Below, piece by piece: positions 55,832-63,967 of a stretch of 64,000 nucleotides of DNA. The stretch's first letter is position 1. Every line of letters starts with the position of its first letter. The notes beneath the pieces are model-generated. The model had not been told where the DNA came from. It searched no databases and saw nothing but the letters and a program-made list of their open reading frames with translations. This DNA comes from Brevundimonas sp. A19_0 (lineage in GTDB: Bacteria; Pseudomonadota; Alphaproteobacteria; Caulobacterales; Caulobacteraceae). Position numbers and translations under genes: made by a program. The stretch covers positions 224,161 to 288,160 of the forward strand of contig NZ_JAGHQP010000003.1 of the NCBI RefSeq assembly GCF_017744255.1, written 5' to 3'.

Positions 55832-55858
55832 GGAACCAACGGTCGCGGGTGAGGTTCC
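55832..55858 (+). promoter_or_regulatory. GGAACC-N15-GGTTCC inverted repeat in a divergent cytochrome promoter
   Basis: The 66-bp gap between the two cytochrome genes contains exact inverted arms, GGAACC at 55832 and GGTTCC at 55853. It could be an operator. Read as a promoter it is GGAAC-N16-GGTT, close to the EcfG/SigT general-stress pattern (GGAAC-N16-CGTT), which would make the downstream mRNA nearly leaderless. Both readings are inference. Confidence 0.3.
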
Positions 55859-55864
55859 GCCCTG

Positions 55865-56605
55865 ATGGGTCGAATATCCTGGATCGCAGTGCTGGCCGCC
55901 GCTGGCCTGGGCGCCTGTCATATCGGCGAACCTTCGCCCGACGCCTTTTCGCGCACGGGCCAATTGATCGCTCTGAGCGGCGGAGAGGCGGGTGCCGGCA
56001 ACGCCTGCTTCACCTGCCATGGACTGGAGGGCGAAGGGCTGGGAGGAGCGCCGCGGCTGGCAGGTCTCTCGCCAGGCTATCTGCTGAAGCAGTTGCAGGA
56101 CTATGCCGACGGGCGACGCGCCGATCCCACAATGCACGCCATCGCCGCAAAACTGTCGATGGAAGACCGGCGTGCGGTGGCCGATTGGTACGGCAGCCTG
56201 GAGCCTGCGGGCTTTTCCTTCGCCGGGGACACTGTTCCGGAAGGCCGGGACCTCTATCATCGCCCTTCGCCCGTCGGCAGTTGCGCCCAGTGTCATGGAC
56301 CGGGCGGCGAGGGCCGGGGCGCAGCGATACCTCCTCTGGCGGGTCAGCCCCCGGAGTATCTGGCGCGTCAGCTTCGCCTGTGGCGGGACGGCAAACGTCA
56401 GAATGACCCGGATCACGTCATGCTCCGGGCGATTGCCGGGCTTGACGACGATCAGATCGAGGCGGTGGCGCGCCATGCGGCTTCGCTGGTCGCGGGGGGA
56501 GCGGGTTCAGAAAGGGCACCATCCCCGCAAGGGAATCGTCCCGATTCCAGAAATGGTGCTTCAGCGCCGCCCCCACATGAAGGGGGATCATCACCAGCAG
56601 GGTGA
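55865..56605 (+). CDS. Diheme cytochrome c4-like lipoprotein
   Basis: A 246-residue protein with a lipobox (LGAC, C18) and two cytochrome c domains. The heme sites are CFTCH (near residue 50) and CAQCH (near 142), each followed by GxGxxGxGxP-type loops and later Met (PTMHAI, DPDHVM). This is the cytochrome c4 layout: two similar lobes that pass electrons to terminal oxidases. The last 40 residues are polar and lie antisense to the b561-like gene. It is the only plus-strand gene in the respiratory block. Confidence 0.88.
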   Translation: MGRISWIAVLAAAGLGACHIGEPSPDAFSRTGQLIALSGGEAGAGNACFTCHGLEGEGLGGAPRLAGLSPGYLLKQLQDYADGRRADPTMHAIAAKLSMEDRRAVADWYGSLEPAGFSFAGDTVPEGRDLYHRPSPVGSCAQCHGPGGEGRGAAIPPLAGQPPEYLARQLRLWRDGKRQNDPDHVMLRAIAGLDDDQIEAVARHAASLVAGGAGSERAPSPQGNRPDSRNGASAPPPHEGGSSPAG

Positions 56606-57104
56606 CGACAGCGAAGAGGTGGGCGCGCTCTGCCACGGACATCAGCTGGTATCGGGTCTGACGGGGCAGGGTGTCGAACGGCAATTGCGGCCAGGGCGCG
56701 GCGCCGGCAAGCGACAGCGGCTGTTCGGCGGCCATGGAGGACCACATGGTCCAGCCGGACAGGGGCAGGACGATCAGCACGGCGTAGAAGGCATAGTGTG
56801 TGAGATGGGCAGCGCGGCTCTGCCAGCCGGGCTTGTCCGCGTCATTGATCGGTCCCGGGATGGCCAGCCGCCAGAGGCCGCGCAGCATGATCATGACCAG
56901 GATCAGAAGGCCGACCTGGCTATGGAGCTGGTACCCCTCCAGCTTGTCGGCGCCGACCGGCAGGCGACCGATGCGCCAGCCCCACCACAGCTGGAACACC
57001 ACCAGGGCGGCCATCGCCCAGTGAAAGGTCATGCCGACGGGAGAATAGTGATCCCGGCCCGTGTGACCCCTGGCCCACAGCCGCACCTGCGAGACCAGAC
57101 TCAC
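56418..57104 (-). CDS. Cytochrome b561-like membrane cytochrome
   Basis: A 228-residue, four-helix cytochrome b. Candidate heme His residues are in MTFHWAMA, YQLHSQVG, HLTHYAFY and RAHLF ... IPLHVGAALKHHF, consistent with two b hemes. It would move electrons between quinone and periplasmic acceptors. The start is GTG 57104, which overlaps the ctaG stop (GTGA). Its C-terminal 63 codons overlap the convergent diheme cytochrome gene by 188 bp, and the tail (RPAKPHGAPPPRSDRRQ) is probably unstructured. Confidence 0.85.
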   Translation of the reverse strand: MSLVSQVRLWARGHTGRDHYSPVGMTFHWAMAALVVFQLWWGWRIGRLPVGADKLEGYQLHSQVGLLILVMIMLRGLWRLAIPGPINDADKPGWQSRAAHLTHYAFYAVLIVLPLSGWTMWSSMAAEQPLSLAGAAPWPQLPFDTLPRQTRYQLMSVAERAHLFAVVTLLVMIPLHVGAALKHHFWNRDDSLAGMVPFLNPLPPRPAKPHGAPPPRSDRRQARQSPGA

Positions 57105-57826
57105 GCGGCGCGCTCCGGAACCGGCGGCTCGCCCAGACTGCGGGCCAGAAGAACCAGGGCGGCGGCCAGATACAGTGCGGCGCCGGGCGCCCACATGATC
57201 AGACCGGCCAGCTGCTGATCCTCGATCCAGTCGAGGCCCCAGGGGGCCGTGGTCCCCGCGTGGGGAAGGTAGACGGCCCGGGGAGCGAAGGTCAGGATCG
57301 CGCCCAACAGGCCGGTGTGTACAAGCGTGACGAGCAGGGCGCCGCAGGCCAATGTTCCGCTGGCGGACCGCACGGCCGACCAGAACCACACCGCCGTTCC
57401 CAGCAAGCTGATCTGCATCAGCCAGTAGAGTCCGTCATGAGACAGTGCCAGCGCGTACAGTGAGGGCGCGTGCCAGATCCAGAGCACGGCGCCCTGCGCC
57501 AGGGTGGCTGCCGCGAGGCGCCCGCCCACCTTCGGCAGGCTCCAGGCGAGAAGGGGGGCGGCCACGCCCATCAGCCAGAGATGGTGCACCGTCCGCGCGG
57601 TGAACAGCGCCGAACTGGCGGCGCAGAGCGGCGAGACGAAGCTGACGGCAAGCGCGAGCACCGCCAGAACGGCCAGGGTCCGATCCTGTCGGGAGGGTCG
57701 CAGCGCCAGAAGGATGCCCAGCCCTCCCGCCAGGGCGATGAGCAGCAGCGGATCTCCATTCCACCGCCCCAGCACCGCTTCAGGCGTCGGAGCCGGGCCG
57801 CAGTAGGGAAGCGACGCCGGGGTCAC
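57101..57826 (-). CDS. ctaG: Caa3-type cytochrome oxidase assembly factor CtaG
   Basis: A 241-residue membrane protein with about seven helices of the caa3_CtaG family (not the Cox11 type). Marks are FVSPLCAASSALFTARTVHHLWLMGVAAPL, LWIWHAPSLYALAL and the final DQQLAGLIMWAPGAALYL. It supports insertion of CuA/CuB into caa3 oxidases, matching the nearby oxidase genes. The start is GTG 57826, inside the gcd stop (GTGA); its stop overlaps the b561-like start. All three are translationally coupled. Confidence 0.9.
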   Translation of the reverse strand: MTPASLPYCGPAPTPEAVLGRWNGDPLLLIALAGGLGILLALRPSRQDRTLAVLAVLALAVSFVSPLCAASSALFTARTVHHLWLMGVAAPLLAWSLPKVGGRLAAATLAQGAVLWIWHAPSLYALALSHDGLYWLMQISLLGTAVWFWSAVRSASGTLACGALLVTLVHTGLLGAILTFAPRAVYLPHAGTTAPWGLDWIEDQQLAGLIMWAPGAALYLAAALVLLARSLGEPPVPERAA

Positions 57827-60303
57827 CGCTCACGCCGCTCCGGAAGCGCCCAGGCGATCACCTGGTCTCCCCGGGGCGTTTCCATGAAATGGTGGCCGCC
57901 GGTCATGAGCACCAGAAACTGTCGACCGTCTTCCTCATAGACGATGGGCGCAGCCTGCCCGCCCGCCGGCAGAACATCCGTCCACACGGTTTCGCCTGTT
58001 TCGATGTCGATCGCCCGGATCAGATCGTCCGTCGCCGCGGCAATGAAGACCAGGCCGCCCGCCGTGACCACGGACCCGCCGTTGTTGGGCGTGCCGATAT
58101 CAATGGGCAGCATCGAGGGAATGCCGAACGGACCGTTCTTGCGCGCCTGGCCGAGCGGGCGATCCCACAAGGTCCGACCGGTGCGGATGTCGATGGCGCG
58201 GATACCGCCGTAGGGGGGCTGTTTGCACAGCATGCCAGTGAAGCCCATCCGCCAGCCGGCGTTGACATCGATGGCATAGGGCGCGCCCCACTGCGGGTCA
58301 CCGGCGCCTTCTGCCCCGTCCGGGACGCCGCCCCGCGACGCCGGCATCCCGGCGTCCTCCTTCAGCTCGGGGTGACCGCGCGGATACCAGCCCCTCTCGT
58401 TCGCCTGTTCGCGCGGGACGAGCCGGTTGTAGTTCGGCATGTCATTGTAGTTGGCAATGATCACGCCCCGCCGGGGATCGACCGCCACGCCGCCCCAGTC
58501 CGAGCCGCCATTGTAGCCCGGGTACTGGATCCAGCGCCTTTCCGTCGACGGCGGCGTGTACATGCCGTCGTATTCCGCACGACGGAATCCGATCCGGCAG
58601 ATCATCTGGTCGATCGGGGACATGCCCCACATATCCCGCTCGGTCAGGTCATCCCTGGCGAGGGTGTGAAAGCCGGAAAAGGGCTGGGTCGCGCTGCGCA
58701 TCTCCGGCTCGACACCGCCGCCGGGGACCGGGCGCTCCTCGACGTCAACCAGAGGCACCCCCGTTCGGCGGTCGAGGATATAGAGGTCGCCCTGTTTGCT
58801 CGGCAGGACCAGGGCCGGCACGGCGCCGGCGTCGGTCGGATAGTCGATGAGCGTCGCCTGGCTGCCCAGGTCATAGTCCCAGACATCGATATGCACCGTC
58901 TGGAATGACCACACCGGCTTGCCGGTCGTGACGTCCAGCGCCACAAGCGAGGTGGCAAAGCGGTTCTCCGCCTCCGAGCGATCGCTGCTGTAGTAGTCAG
59001 CCGCCGAATTCCCCATGGGCAGGTAGATCAGTCCCAGCTGCTCGTCCCCGGTGGCGGTCGTCCACATGTTGGGCGTGCCGCGGGTATAGGTCTCGCCCTC
59101 CGGGGGCAGGCCATCGAGGTCCGGCCGGGTCATGTCCCAGGCCCACCGCTGCTCTCCCGTCACGGCATCAAAGCCCTGGATCACGCCGGAGGGGGCCTCA
59201 TTGTACTGGCCGTCCAGAACCTGATGACCGGTCACCACAACGCCGCGTACGATCGTGGGCGCCGAGGTCATCGAGACCATGCCGGGGATGACCTCTCCCA
59301 TTCCGCGCTTGATGTCGACCTGTCCGTTCTCGCCGAAATCAGGACAGGGACGGCCGGTGCGGGCATCCACCGCGATCAGGCGACCGTCCAGTGTGCCCTC
59401 GATGATCCGCGTCGTGCAGGCGGTTGATGTGGTCCGCTGTTCGGCCTGCGCCGGAGCAGGGGGCGTTTCCGACGCCGGTTGCGCCACGGCCGTGCGGCGC
59501 GTGTCGTAATAGGCGACCCCGCGGCAAGCGGCGGTGTAGGGAATCCAGTCGTCCGAGACCTCGGGGTCGTAGCGCCAGCGCTGCTCGCCGGTGGCGGCAT
59601 CGAGCGCGATCAGCTCATTGCGCGCGGTGCACAGATACAGGGTGTCGCCGATCTTCAGCGGAGTCGTTTCCGCCCCCCATTTGTCTTCGGGCAGGTCCTC
59701 TGTGTGGAACAGCCAGACACGCTCAAGCGTCTCCACATTGTCGCGGTCGATCTGGGTCAGGGGCGAATACCGCCGGGCAGCATAGGTGCCGCCGAAGGCC
59801 GGCCAGTCAGCGCCGGTCTGATAGAGGCCCGGCTCGGCCATGTCGCCGCTGCCCGCCGGGACCGAAAGGCCCGCCCCGGCGCGGTTTGCAACGCCGATCA
59901 CAATCCCTCCGAGGATCACGAGGACAGCCAGCGCCCCGCCGCCGATGAAGGCCGCCCGCCTGCCGTGGGGCAGTAACAGGGGCAGGGCTGCGATCAGGAC
60001 GGCCATGAGGACGGTCGGCGCGACCACTCGCGGGACGAGCGCCCAGCCGTTGAGCCCGACCTCCCAGAGCGCCCAGGGCAAGGTCAGGACGTAGAGGCCG
60101 GTATAGATCCATGCACCGAGCGGTCGACCGAGCGCCAGCAGGACGCCGGATGCCACGAGGGCCAGCCCTGCCGGCAGATAGTAGAAGGACCCCCCGAGCA
60201 TCAGGAGCCAGGCGCCTCCGATCACCAACGGCAGGCCGACGATGACGAAGATGACGCCAATCGCGACCAGTGGCCACCGCGCCAGTGCCATTCCGTGGGG
60301 CAT
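57823..60303 (-). CDS. gcd: Membrane-bound PQQ-dependent glucose/quinate-type dehydrogenase
   Basis: An 826-residue quinoprotein. Residues 1-150 hold five membrane helices that carry electrons to ubiquinone. Residues about 165-826 are the eight-bladed PQQ propeller, with tryptophan-docking repeats (TGEQRWRYDPEV, TGKPVWSFQTVHIDVWDYDLG) and NDMPNYNRLVPR near the active site. It oxidises an aldose or cyclic polyol in the periplasm; the exact sugar is not readable. AGGAGG precedes ATG 60303. No PQQ synthesis genes are in the window. Its last 355 bp are duplicated at 49.4-49.8 kb. Confidence 0.92.
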   Translation of the reverse strand: MPHGMALARWPLVAIGVIFVIVGLPLVIGGAWLLMLGGSFYYLPAGLALVASGVLLALGRPLGAWIYTGLYVLTLPWALWEVGLNGWALVPRVVAPTVLMAVLIAALPLLLPHGRRAAFIGGGALAVLVILGGIVIGVANRAGAGLSVPAGSGDMAEPGLYQTGADWPAFGGTYAARRYSPLTQIDRDNVETLERVWLFHTEDLPEDKWGAETTPLKIGDTLYLCTARNELIALDAATGEQRWRYDPEVSDDWIPYTAACRGVAYYDTRRTAVAQPASETPPAPAQAEQRTTSTACTTRIIEGTLDGRLIAVDARTGRPCPDFGENGQVDIKRGMGEVIPGMVSMTSAPTIVRGVVVTGHQVLDGQYNEAPSGVIQGFDAVTGEQRWAWDMTRPDLDGLPPEGETYTRGTPNMWTTATGDEQLGLIYLPMGNSAADYYSSDRSEAENRFATSLVALDVTTGKPVWSFQTVHIDVWDYDLGSQATLIDYPTDAGAVPALVLPSKQGDLYILDRRTGVPLVDVEERPVPGGGVEPEMRSATQPFSGFHTLARDDLTERDMWGMSPIDQMICRIGFRRAEYDGMYTPPSTERRWIQYPGYNGGSDWGGVAVDPRRGVIIANYNDMPNYNRLVPREQANERGWYPRGHPELKEDAGMPASRGGVPDGAEGAGDPQWGAPYAIDVNAGWRMGFTGMLCKQPPYGGIRAIDIRTGRTLWDRPLGQARKNGPFGIPSMLPIDIGTPNNGGSVVTAGGLVFIAAATDDLIRAIDIETGETVWTDVLPAGGQAAPIVYEEDGRQFLVLMTGGHHFMETPRGDQVIAWALPERRER

Positions 60304-60402
60304 AGCATCCTCCTCTCGCTATGACCCCAACCCGGCGGGCGCCCGGGGGTTCCAGCGAGCGGTCAGGCTACGGCGCAGGTCCGGAGGGCGAAGACCCGCA
60401 GA

Positions 60403-60678
60403 TCAGAGGAAGAGCAGGGCCACCAGAAGGACGCCGAGGACAGTGCCGGCCCCCGTCAACCAGACCCACATCGGAAGACGCAGGCCGGTCTGTCCGGCCT
60501 CAGGCGTCCTCCGCTCCGGTGCGGGCGGCGCGGGGGAATGCACCACAGGACTGGCGCCGCCGGCCTCGGCATCGGCCTGGCCGCTCGCAAGCACCGGGTC
60601 AAACACGGGCGTGGAGGCGTTGGGGTCGGTGTTCCCGTCGCCTTCGTTCAGACGCCTGTACTGGTCGGGTGATGACAT
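60403..60678 (-). CDS. Small C-terminally anchored membrane protein, 91 residues
   Basis: The N-terminal 60 residues are polar and Pro/Glu-rich (MSSPDQYRRLNEGDGNTD start). A single C-terminal helix follows (MWVWLTGAGTVLGVLLVALLFL region), so it is probably tail-anchored. The start is ATG 60678. It lies 100 bp upstream of gcd on the same strand. Its leader and first four codons recur, 85% identical, at 49.8 kb. Its function is unknown. Confidence 0.6.
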   Translation of the reverse strand: MSSPDQYRRLNEGDGNTDPNASTPVFDPVLASGQADAEAGGASPVVHSPAPPAPERRTPEAGQTGLRLPMWVWLTGAGTVLGVLLVALLFL

Positions 60679-60769
60679 CGGGCGGACCTCGCACTTGTGA
60701 CGGGACGATGGACAGTTCCACGTCCCCGCAGCTTCAGGGGATAAACCCGGCACGACCCCGGGGGTTGCC
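60664..60769 (-). repeat. Leader element shared with 49779-49884
   Basis: This is the intact partner of the diverged copy at 49.8 kb. The conserved core on the minus strand is GGAACTG-N4-CGTCCC-N3-CACAAG, followed by GCGAGGTCCG and the ATG. Conservation without gaps suggests a promoter or 5' leader under constraint, or a duplication older than the gcd-fragment one. Confidence 0.6.
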
Positions 60770-60847
60770 GACGCCCCGGCCCACCGACGGGTGAGGGTAG
60801 AGCGGCGTGGCCTCAGCCGACCCGGACCGGTCGCCATGTGGTGGGCC

Positions 60848-61481
60848 TCACGCCTGTGCGGGAAGGTTCGCGAGGATGTATTCGACGGCCCAGCCCACAC
60901 CTCCCCCATGGGCGAGCGTGATCGGGTACATGCGCTGGTATTCCGGCGCCGTATTGTCCGGCGACCATTCCGCCGCCACGGCAAACCACGACATCGGCAC
61001 CGCGCCCGCCTGGATCATACGCTGGCAGGCGCGCTCATGCGCCTCGGGCGTCAGGCCGCCAGAGGCGTCGGCGACGAAATAGACCTCGTAGCCCTCACGC
61101 ATGGCAGATAGCGACGTCTGGGCGAGACAGACCTCGGTCCAGAGACCCGCGATCACGAGCTTTTTCCGATCCGTCGCCTTCACTGCGGCAACGAAGGCGG
61201 GATCGGACCATGCGTTGGTGTTCGTCCGGTCGATGGGTTTCACGTCGGGCCAGAGGGCCGTGAGTCCCTGAAAGAGAGGGTCCCGCAGAGGGCCATTCTC
61301 TCCATTGATCGTCGTCAGGACGGTGGGCACACCCAGCACCTTCGCGGTCTTGGCCAGCGCCACGACATTGTTGGACAAATGCTCGGGAGAGATCGAATGG
61401 ACCGGAAACGCCACCCAAGGCTGGTGGTCGATCAGCAAAAGGGGTCGAGTTTTCGATCGTCAACTCGTTGATTGTATGCAT
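60848..61481 (-). pseudogene. Isochorismatase-like hydrolase (YcaC type) with an N-terminal frameshift
   Basis: The main frame (60848-61438) encodes a cysteine-hydrolase-fold protein of about 196 residues. It has DHQPWVAFP (catalytic Asp), KKLVIAGLWTEVCLAQTSL (catalytic Lys and Cys) and a family-like tail. It has no proper start. The expected N-terminus MHTINELTIENSTP begins at ATG 61481 in another frame, and removing one base from the CCCCTTTT run (plus 61437-61444) would join them as STPLLIDHQPW. So either the gene is broken, or this is a sequencing error, or translation begins at TTG 61438. The LysR gene is divergent. Confidence 0.75.
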
Positions 61482-61658
61482 GTTCGGGTTCCCGGGCAGA
61501 GAGGAGGGCGGCAGCACCTGAATCCCGCACGATCAGGCCGTGCGCAGGCTTCTCCCGGGGGCAGCGCCGCCCGTTGAGGCCGCCCGCTCGCGCAGGAAGG
61601 CCACCCTATCTTCCGCCAGTCGACTTGATTAGACCGCGGCCGTGGATGACACTCATTC

Positions 61659-62579
61659 ATGAATGACTTTATCGATGATACGCTCGGCGACCTGGCCCTC
61701 TTTGTTCGTGTCGTGAACGCCGGTGGCTTCACCGCGGCGGCCCGGCTGACCGGGACGCCGCAGCCGACGATCAGCCGTCGCATCGCGCAACTGGAAGCGC
61801 GCATCGGATTGAAGTTGCTTCATCGCAGTACCCGCTCGATCTCGATCACCGGGAGCGGGCGGCGGGTCTATGATCATGCCGTGACGATGATTGCGGCCGG
61901 CGAGGCCGCCGCCAGCGCAGCCCTGGCGATGCGAACCGAGATTTCGGGGCTGGTACGGATTACGGCGCCCGTGGTTCTCGGCCGGTACCTCGTCTCCCCC
62001 ATTGTCCGGGAGGCATTGAGCACCCACCCTGATCTCCGCCTTGATGTCGAATGGACGACCCGGCGTGTCGACCTCCTGCATGACGGCGTGGATGTCGCCG
62101 TCCGGATCGGCCGGCCGACCGAGTCCGATGCGATGTTGACCCGCCTGGGACACGCGCGGCGTCGGATCTTTGCGCCGCCTTCCTGGTCGGCCCCGGACCC
62201 GTCTGTTCCTGCCGACCTCGACGGCGCACCGGTCGTCGGACTCGGGCCGAGCACCGAAGCGCCCCCGCTGGTTCTCCGGAGCGACGATCAGCGGGCGACC
62301 GTGCGGCCGGATTGGCGGATGGCCGCAAATGATGGCGACCTCGTGCTGGACCTTGCCGAAAGCTGCGGCTATCTCGCCATCCTGCCGGATTTCCTTCCGC
62401 CGCCCGACTGGCGTGTCCTTCTGCCGGATTGGGAAACGCGCCATGAGATCAACGCCATCACGGCGCCCGGCCGGGTCTCCGTGCCGAAAATTCGCTATGT
62501 GATCGACTGCCTGAGGGCGCGCGCCGCCACGCAGGGAGGTGAGGAGCACACCGTCTTCACAAGGTTGGAGACGCCTTGA
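61659..62579 (+). CDS. LysR-family transcriptional regulator
   Basis: A 306-residue regulator. Residues about 8-67 form the LysR helix-turn-helix (LALFVRVVNAGGFTAAARLTGTPQPTISRRIAQLE). Residues about 95-300 form the periplasmic-binding-protein-like effector domain (ISGLVRITAPVVLGRYLVSPIV, DLLHDGVDVAVRIG). It is divergent from the frameshifted hydrolase, 177 bp apart, and LysR proteins typically control the divergent gene. The effector is unknown. Confidence 0.9.
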   Translation: MNDFIDDTLGDLALFVRVVNAGGFTAAARLTGTPQPTISRRIAQLEARIGLKLLHRSTRSISITGSGRRVYDHAVTMIAAGEAAASAALAMRTEISGLVRITAPVVLGRYLVSPIVREALSTHPDLRLDVEWTTRRVDLLHDGVDVAVRIGRPTESDAMLTRLGHARRRIFAPPSWSAPDPSVPADLDGAPVVGLGPSTEAPPLVLRSDDQRATVRPDWRMAANDGDLVLDLAESCGYLAILPDFLPPPDWRVLLPDWETRHEINAITAPGRVSVPKIRYVIDCLRARAATQGGEEHTVFTRLETP

Positions 62580-62609
62580 TATCCGCCTGGTATTGAAGGC
62601 CGGGGGCGA

Positions 62610-62699
62610 TGGCGGACAGAGAGGGATTCGAACCCTCGGTACGCTTTCACGTACACACGCTTTCCAAGCGTGCGCGATCGACCACTCCGCCACCTGTCC
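62610..62699 (-). tRNA. tRNA-Ser (anticodon GGA)
   Basis: On the minus strand the 7-bp acceptor stem pairs GGACAGG with TCTGTCC (the last pair G-T), with discriminator G and an encoded CCA at 62610-62612. The anticodon loop reads CTTGGAAAG (GGA, reads UCC/UCU). A long variable arm with GTACG/CGTAC pairing and the T-loop GGTTCGAATCC are present. Class II, 90 nt with CCA. No coding frame across it is real. Confidence 0.96.
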
Positions 62700-62831
62700 A
62701 TTTCCACATCGCGGAAACGCGCGGGCAGTCGACCCGCGAGAGGCGAGGCTGATAGAACAGACTGGCCCTCTCGGCAAGTCGGGGGAGACACCCCATATGC
62801 CTTGCCTCACCTGTTTTGATCGAGACCCGCC

Positions 62832-63479
62832 ATGTTGTCGCAAAAGACCCAGATGCCCACGGCCGAGACCGCCCTGCCGGGGCGCGCCGAGCCCCTGCCC
62901 ACAGATGAGTTGCACTTTGTCAGCGGCCATCCGCTGAAGGGGCCCTATCCCGAGGGGTTCGAGACGGCGGTGTTCGGCATGGGCTGTTTCTGGGGGGTGG
63001 AGCGCATCTTCTGGCAGCTGCCGGGGGTGTGGGTGACGGCGGTCGGCTATTCCGGCGGGCTGACCCCCAACCCGACCTATGAGGAGACCTGCACCGGGCG
63101 CACGGGCCACACCGAGGTCGTCAGGGTGGTGTTCGATCCGAAGGTGATCTCCTACGGCGACCTGCTGAAGGCCTTCTGGGAGAACCACGACCCGACCCAG
63201 GGCATGCGCCAGGGCAATGACATCGGCACCACCTACCGCTCGGCCGTCTATTACGCCAACGAGGCCCAGAAGGCCGAGGCGGAGCGGTCGCGCGAGGCCT
63301 ATCAGGCGGCGCTGTCCAGGGCCGGTCGGGGTGAGATCACCACCGAAATCGAGGCGCTGGGTCCCTTCTATTACGCGGAGGACTATCACCAGGGGTATCT
63401 GGCCAAGAACCCGGCCGGCTATTGCGGGATCGGCGGGACGGGCGTGGTCTGCCCGATCGGCGTCGGCGTCGAGGCCTGA
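62832..63479 (+). CDS. msrA: Peptide methionine (S)-S-oxide reductase
   Basis: A 215-residue repair enzyme that reduces methionine-S-sulfoxide in proteins using thioredoxin. Catalytic C52 sits in the family motif GCFWG. Recycling Cys are C198 and C207 in [13 protein letters not shown]. The GYSGG and YHQGYL segments are typical. There is no signal peptide. It starts 130 bp after the tRNA and is followed by the YjbR-family gene after 3 bp, so they are co-transcribed. Confidence 0.95.
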   Translation: MLSQKTQMPTAETALPGRAEPLPTDELHFVSGHPLKGPYPEGFETAVFGMGCFWGVERIFWQLPGVWVTAVGYSGGLTPNPTYEETCTGRTGHTEVVRVVFDPKVISYGDLLKAFWENHDPTQGMRQGNDIGTTYRSAVYYANEAQKAEAERSREAYQAALSRAGRGEITTEIEALGPFYYAEDYHQGYLAKNPAGYCGIGGTGVVCPIGVGVEA

Positions 63480-63482
63480 TCG

Positions 63483-63848
63483 ATGGACCGGGCGGGGATC
63501 GGCCGGGTCTGTCTGGCGCTGCCGGCGACGGAGCTGGCCCATTCGTTCGGCGAGGATCACGACGTCTACAAGGTCGGCGGCAAGATGTTCGCCATCGTCG
63601 GGGGCGAGGGCGCGATCAGCTTCAAGGTGTCGGACATCGCCTATGAGGTGCTGACCGAGGCCGGACACGCGGCGCCCGCCCCCTATATGGCGCGCGCCAA
63701 ATGGGTGCAGGTCGAGGATCCGGCCAGCTGGGACGAGGCCGACCTGGCCGATCACCTGAAGACCGCCCACGCGCTGATCGCCGCGAAACTGACCAGGAAA
63801 GCGCGCGCGGAGCTGGGGTTGGGCCATGGCCGGGAAAACGCCGTCTGA
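63483..63848 (+). CDS. MmcQ/YjbR-family protein
   Basis: A 121-residue protein of the YjbR/MmcQ family, recognisable from [38 protein letters not shown] and [37 protein letters not shown]. The fold is CyaY-like, and many members are annotated as DNA-binding without strong proof. It begins 3 bp after the msrA stop and is probably co-expressed. Confidence 0.85.
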   Translation: MDRAGIGRVCLALPATELAHSFGEDHDVYKVGGKMFAIVGGEGAISFKVSDIAYEVLTEAGHAAPAPYMARAKWVQVEDPASWDEADLADHLKTAHALIAAKLTRKARAELGLGHGRENAV

Positions 63849-63869
63849 ATGGTCTGAATGGTTTGAACT
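63843..63869 (+). repeat. Short 9-bp tandem repeat over the YjbR stop codon
   Basis: GTCTGAATG occurs twice in tandem, followed by the near-copy GTTTGAACT, spanning the stop codon. It is probably a small slippage product. Confidence 0.5.
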
Positions 63870-63874
63870 CCGCT

Positions 63875-63913
63875 CCTCCCCCATCGGGGGAGGGGGACCA
63901 TCCGAAGGATGGT
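63875..63913 (+). repeat. Double-hairpin intergenic palindromic repeat (REP/BIME-like)
   Basis: CCTCCCCC-ATC-GGGGGAGG (63875-63893) and ACCATCC-GAA-GGATGGT (63897-63913) form two perfect hairpins in tandem. GGAGGGGG follows. Elements with this wording are common between genes in Caulobacterales, as I recall. Confidence 0.65.
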
Positions 63914-63967
63914 GGAGGGGGCTGACGTCATCAGATGCACGGATCCTTTGCGCGAATGGCAGCTCTG

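Noticed and set aside
60664..60700. EcfG-type (general-stress) promoter before the small membrane gene
   Set aside because: GGAAC is present, but no CGTT-like -10 occurs 16-17 bp downstream; only CGTC at 12 bp.
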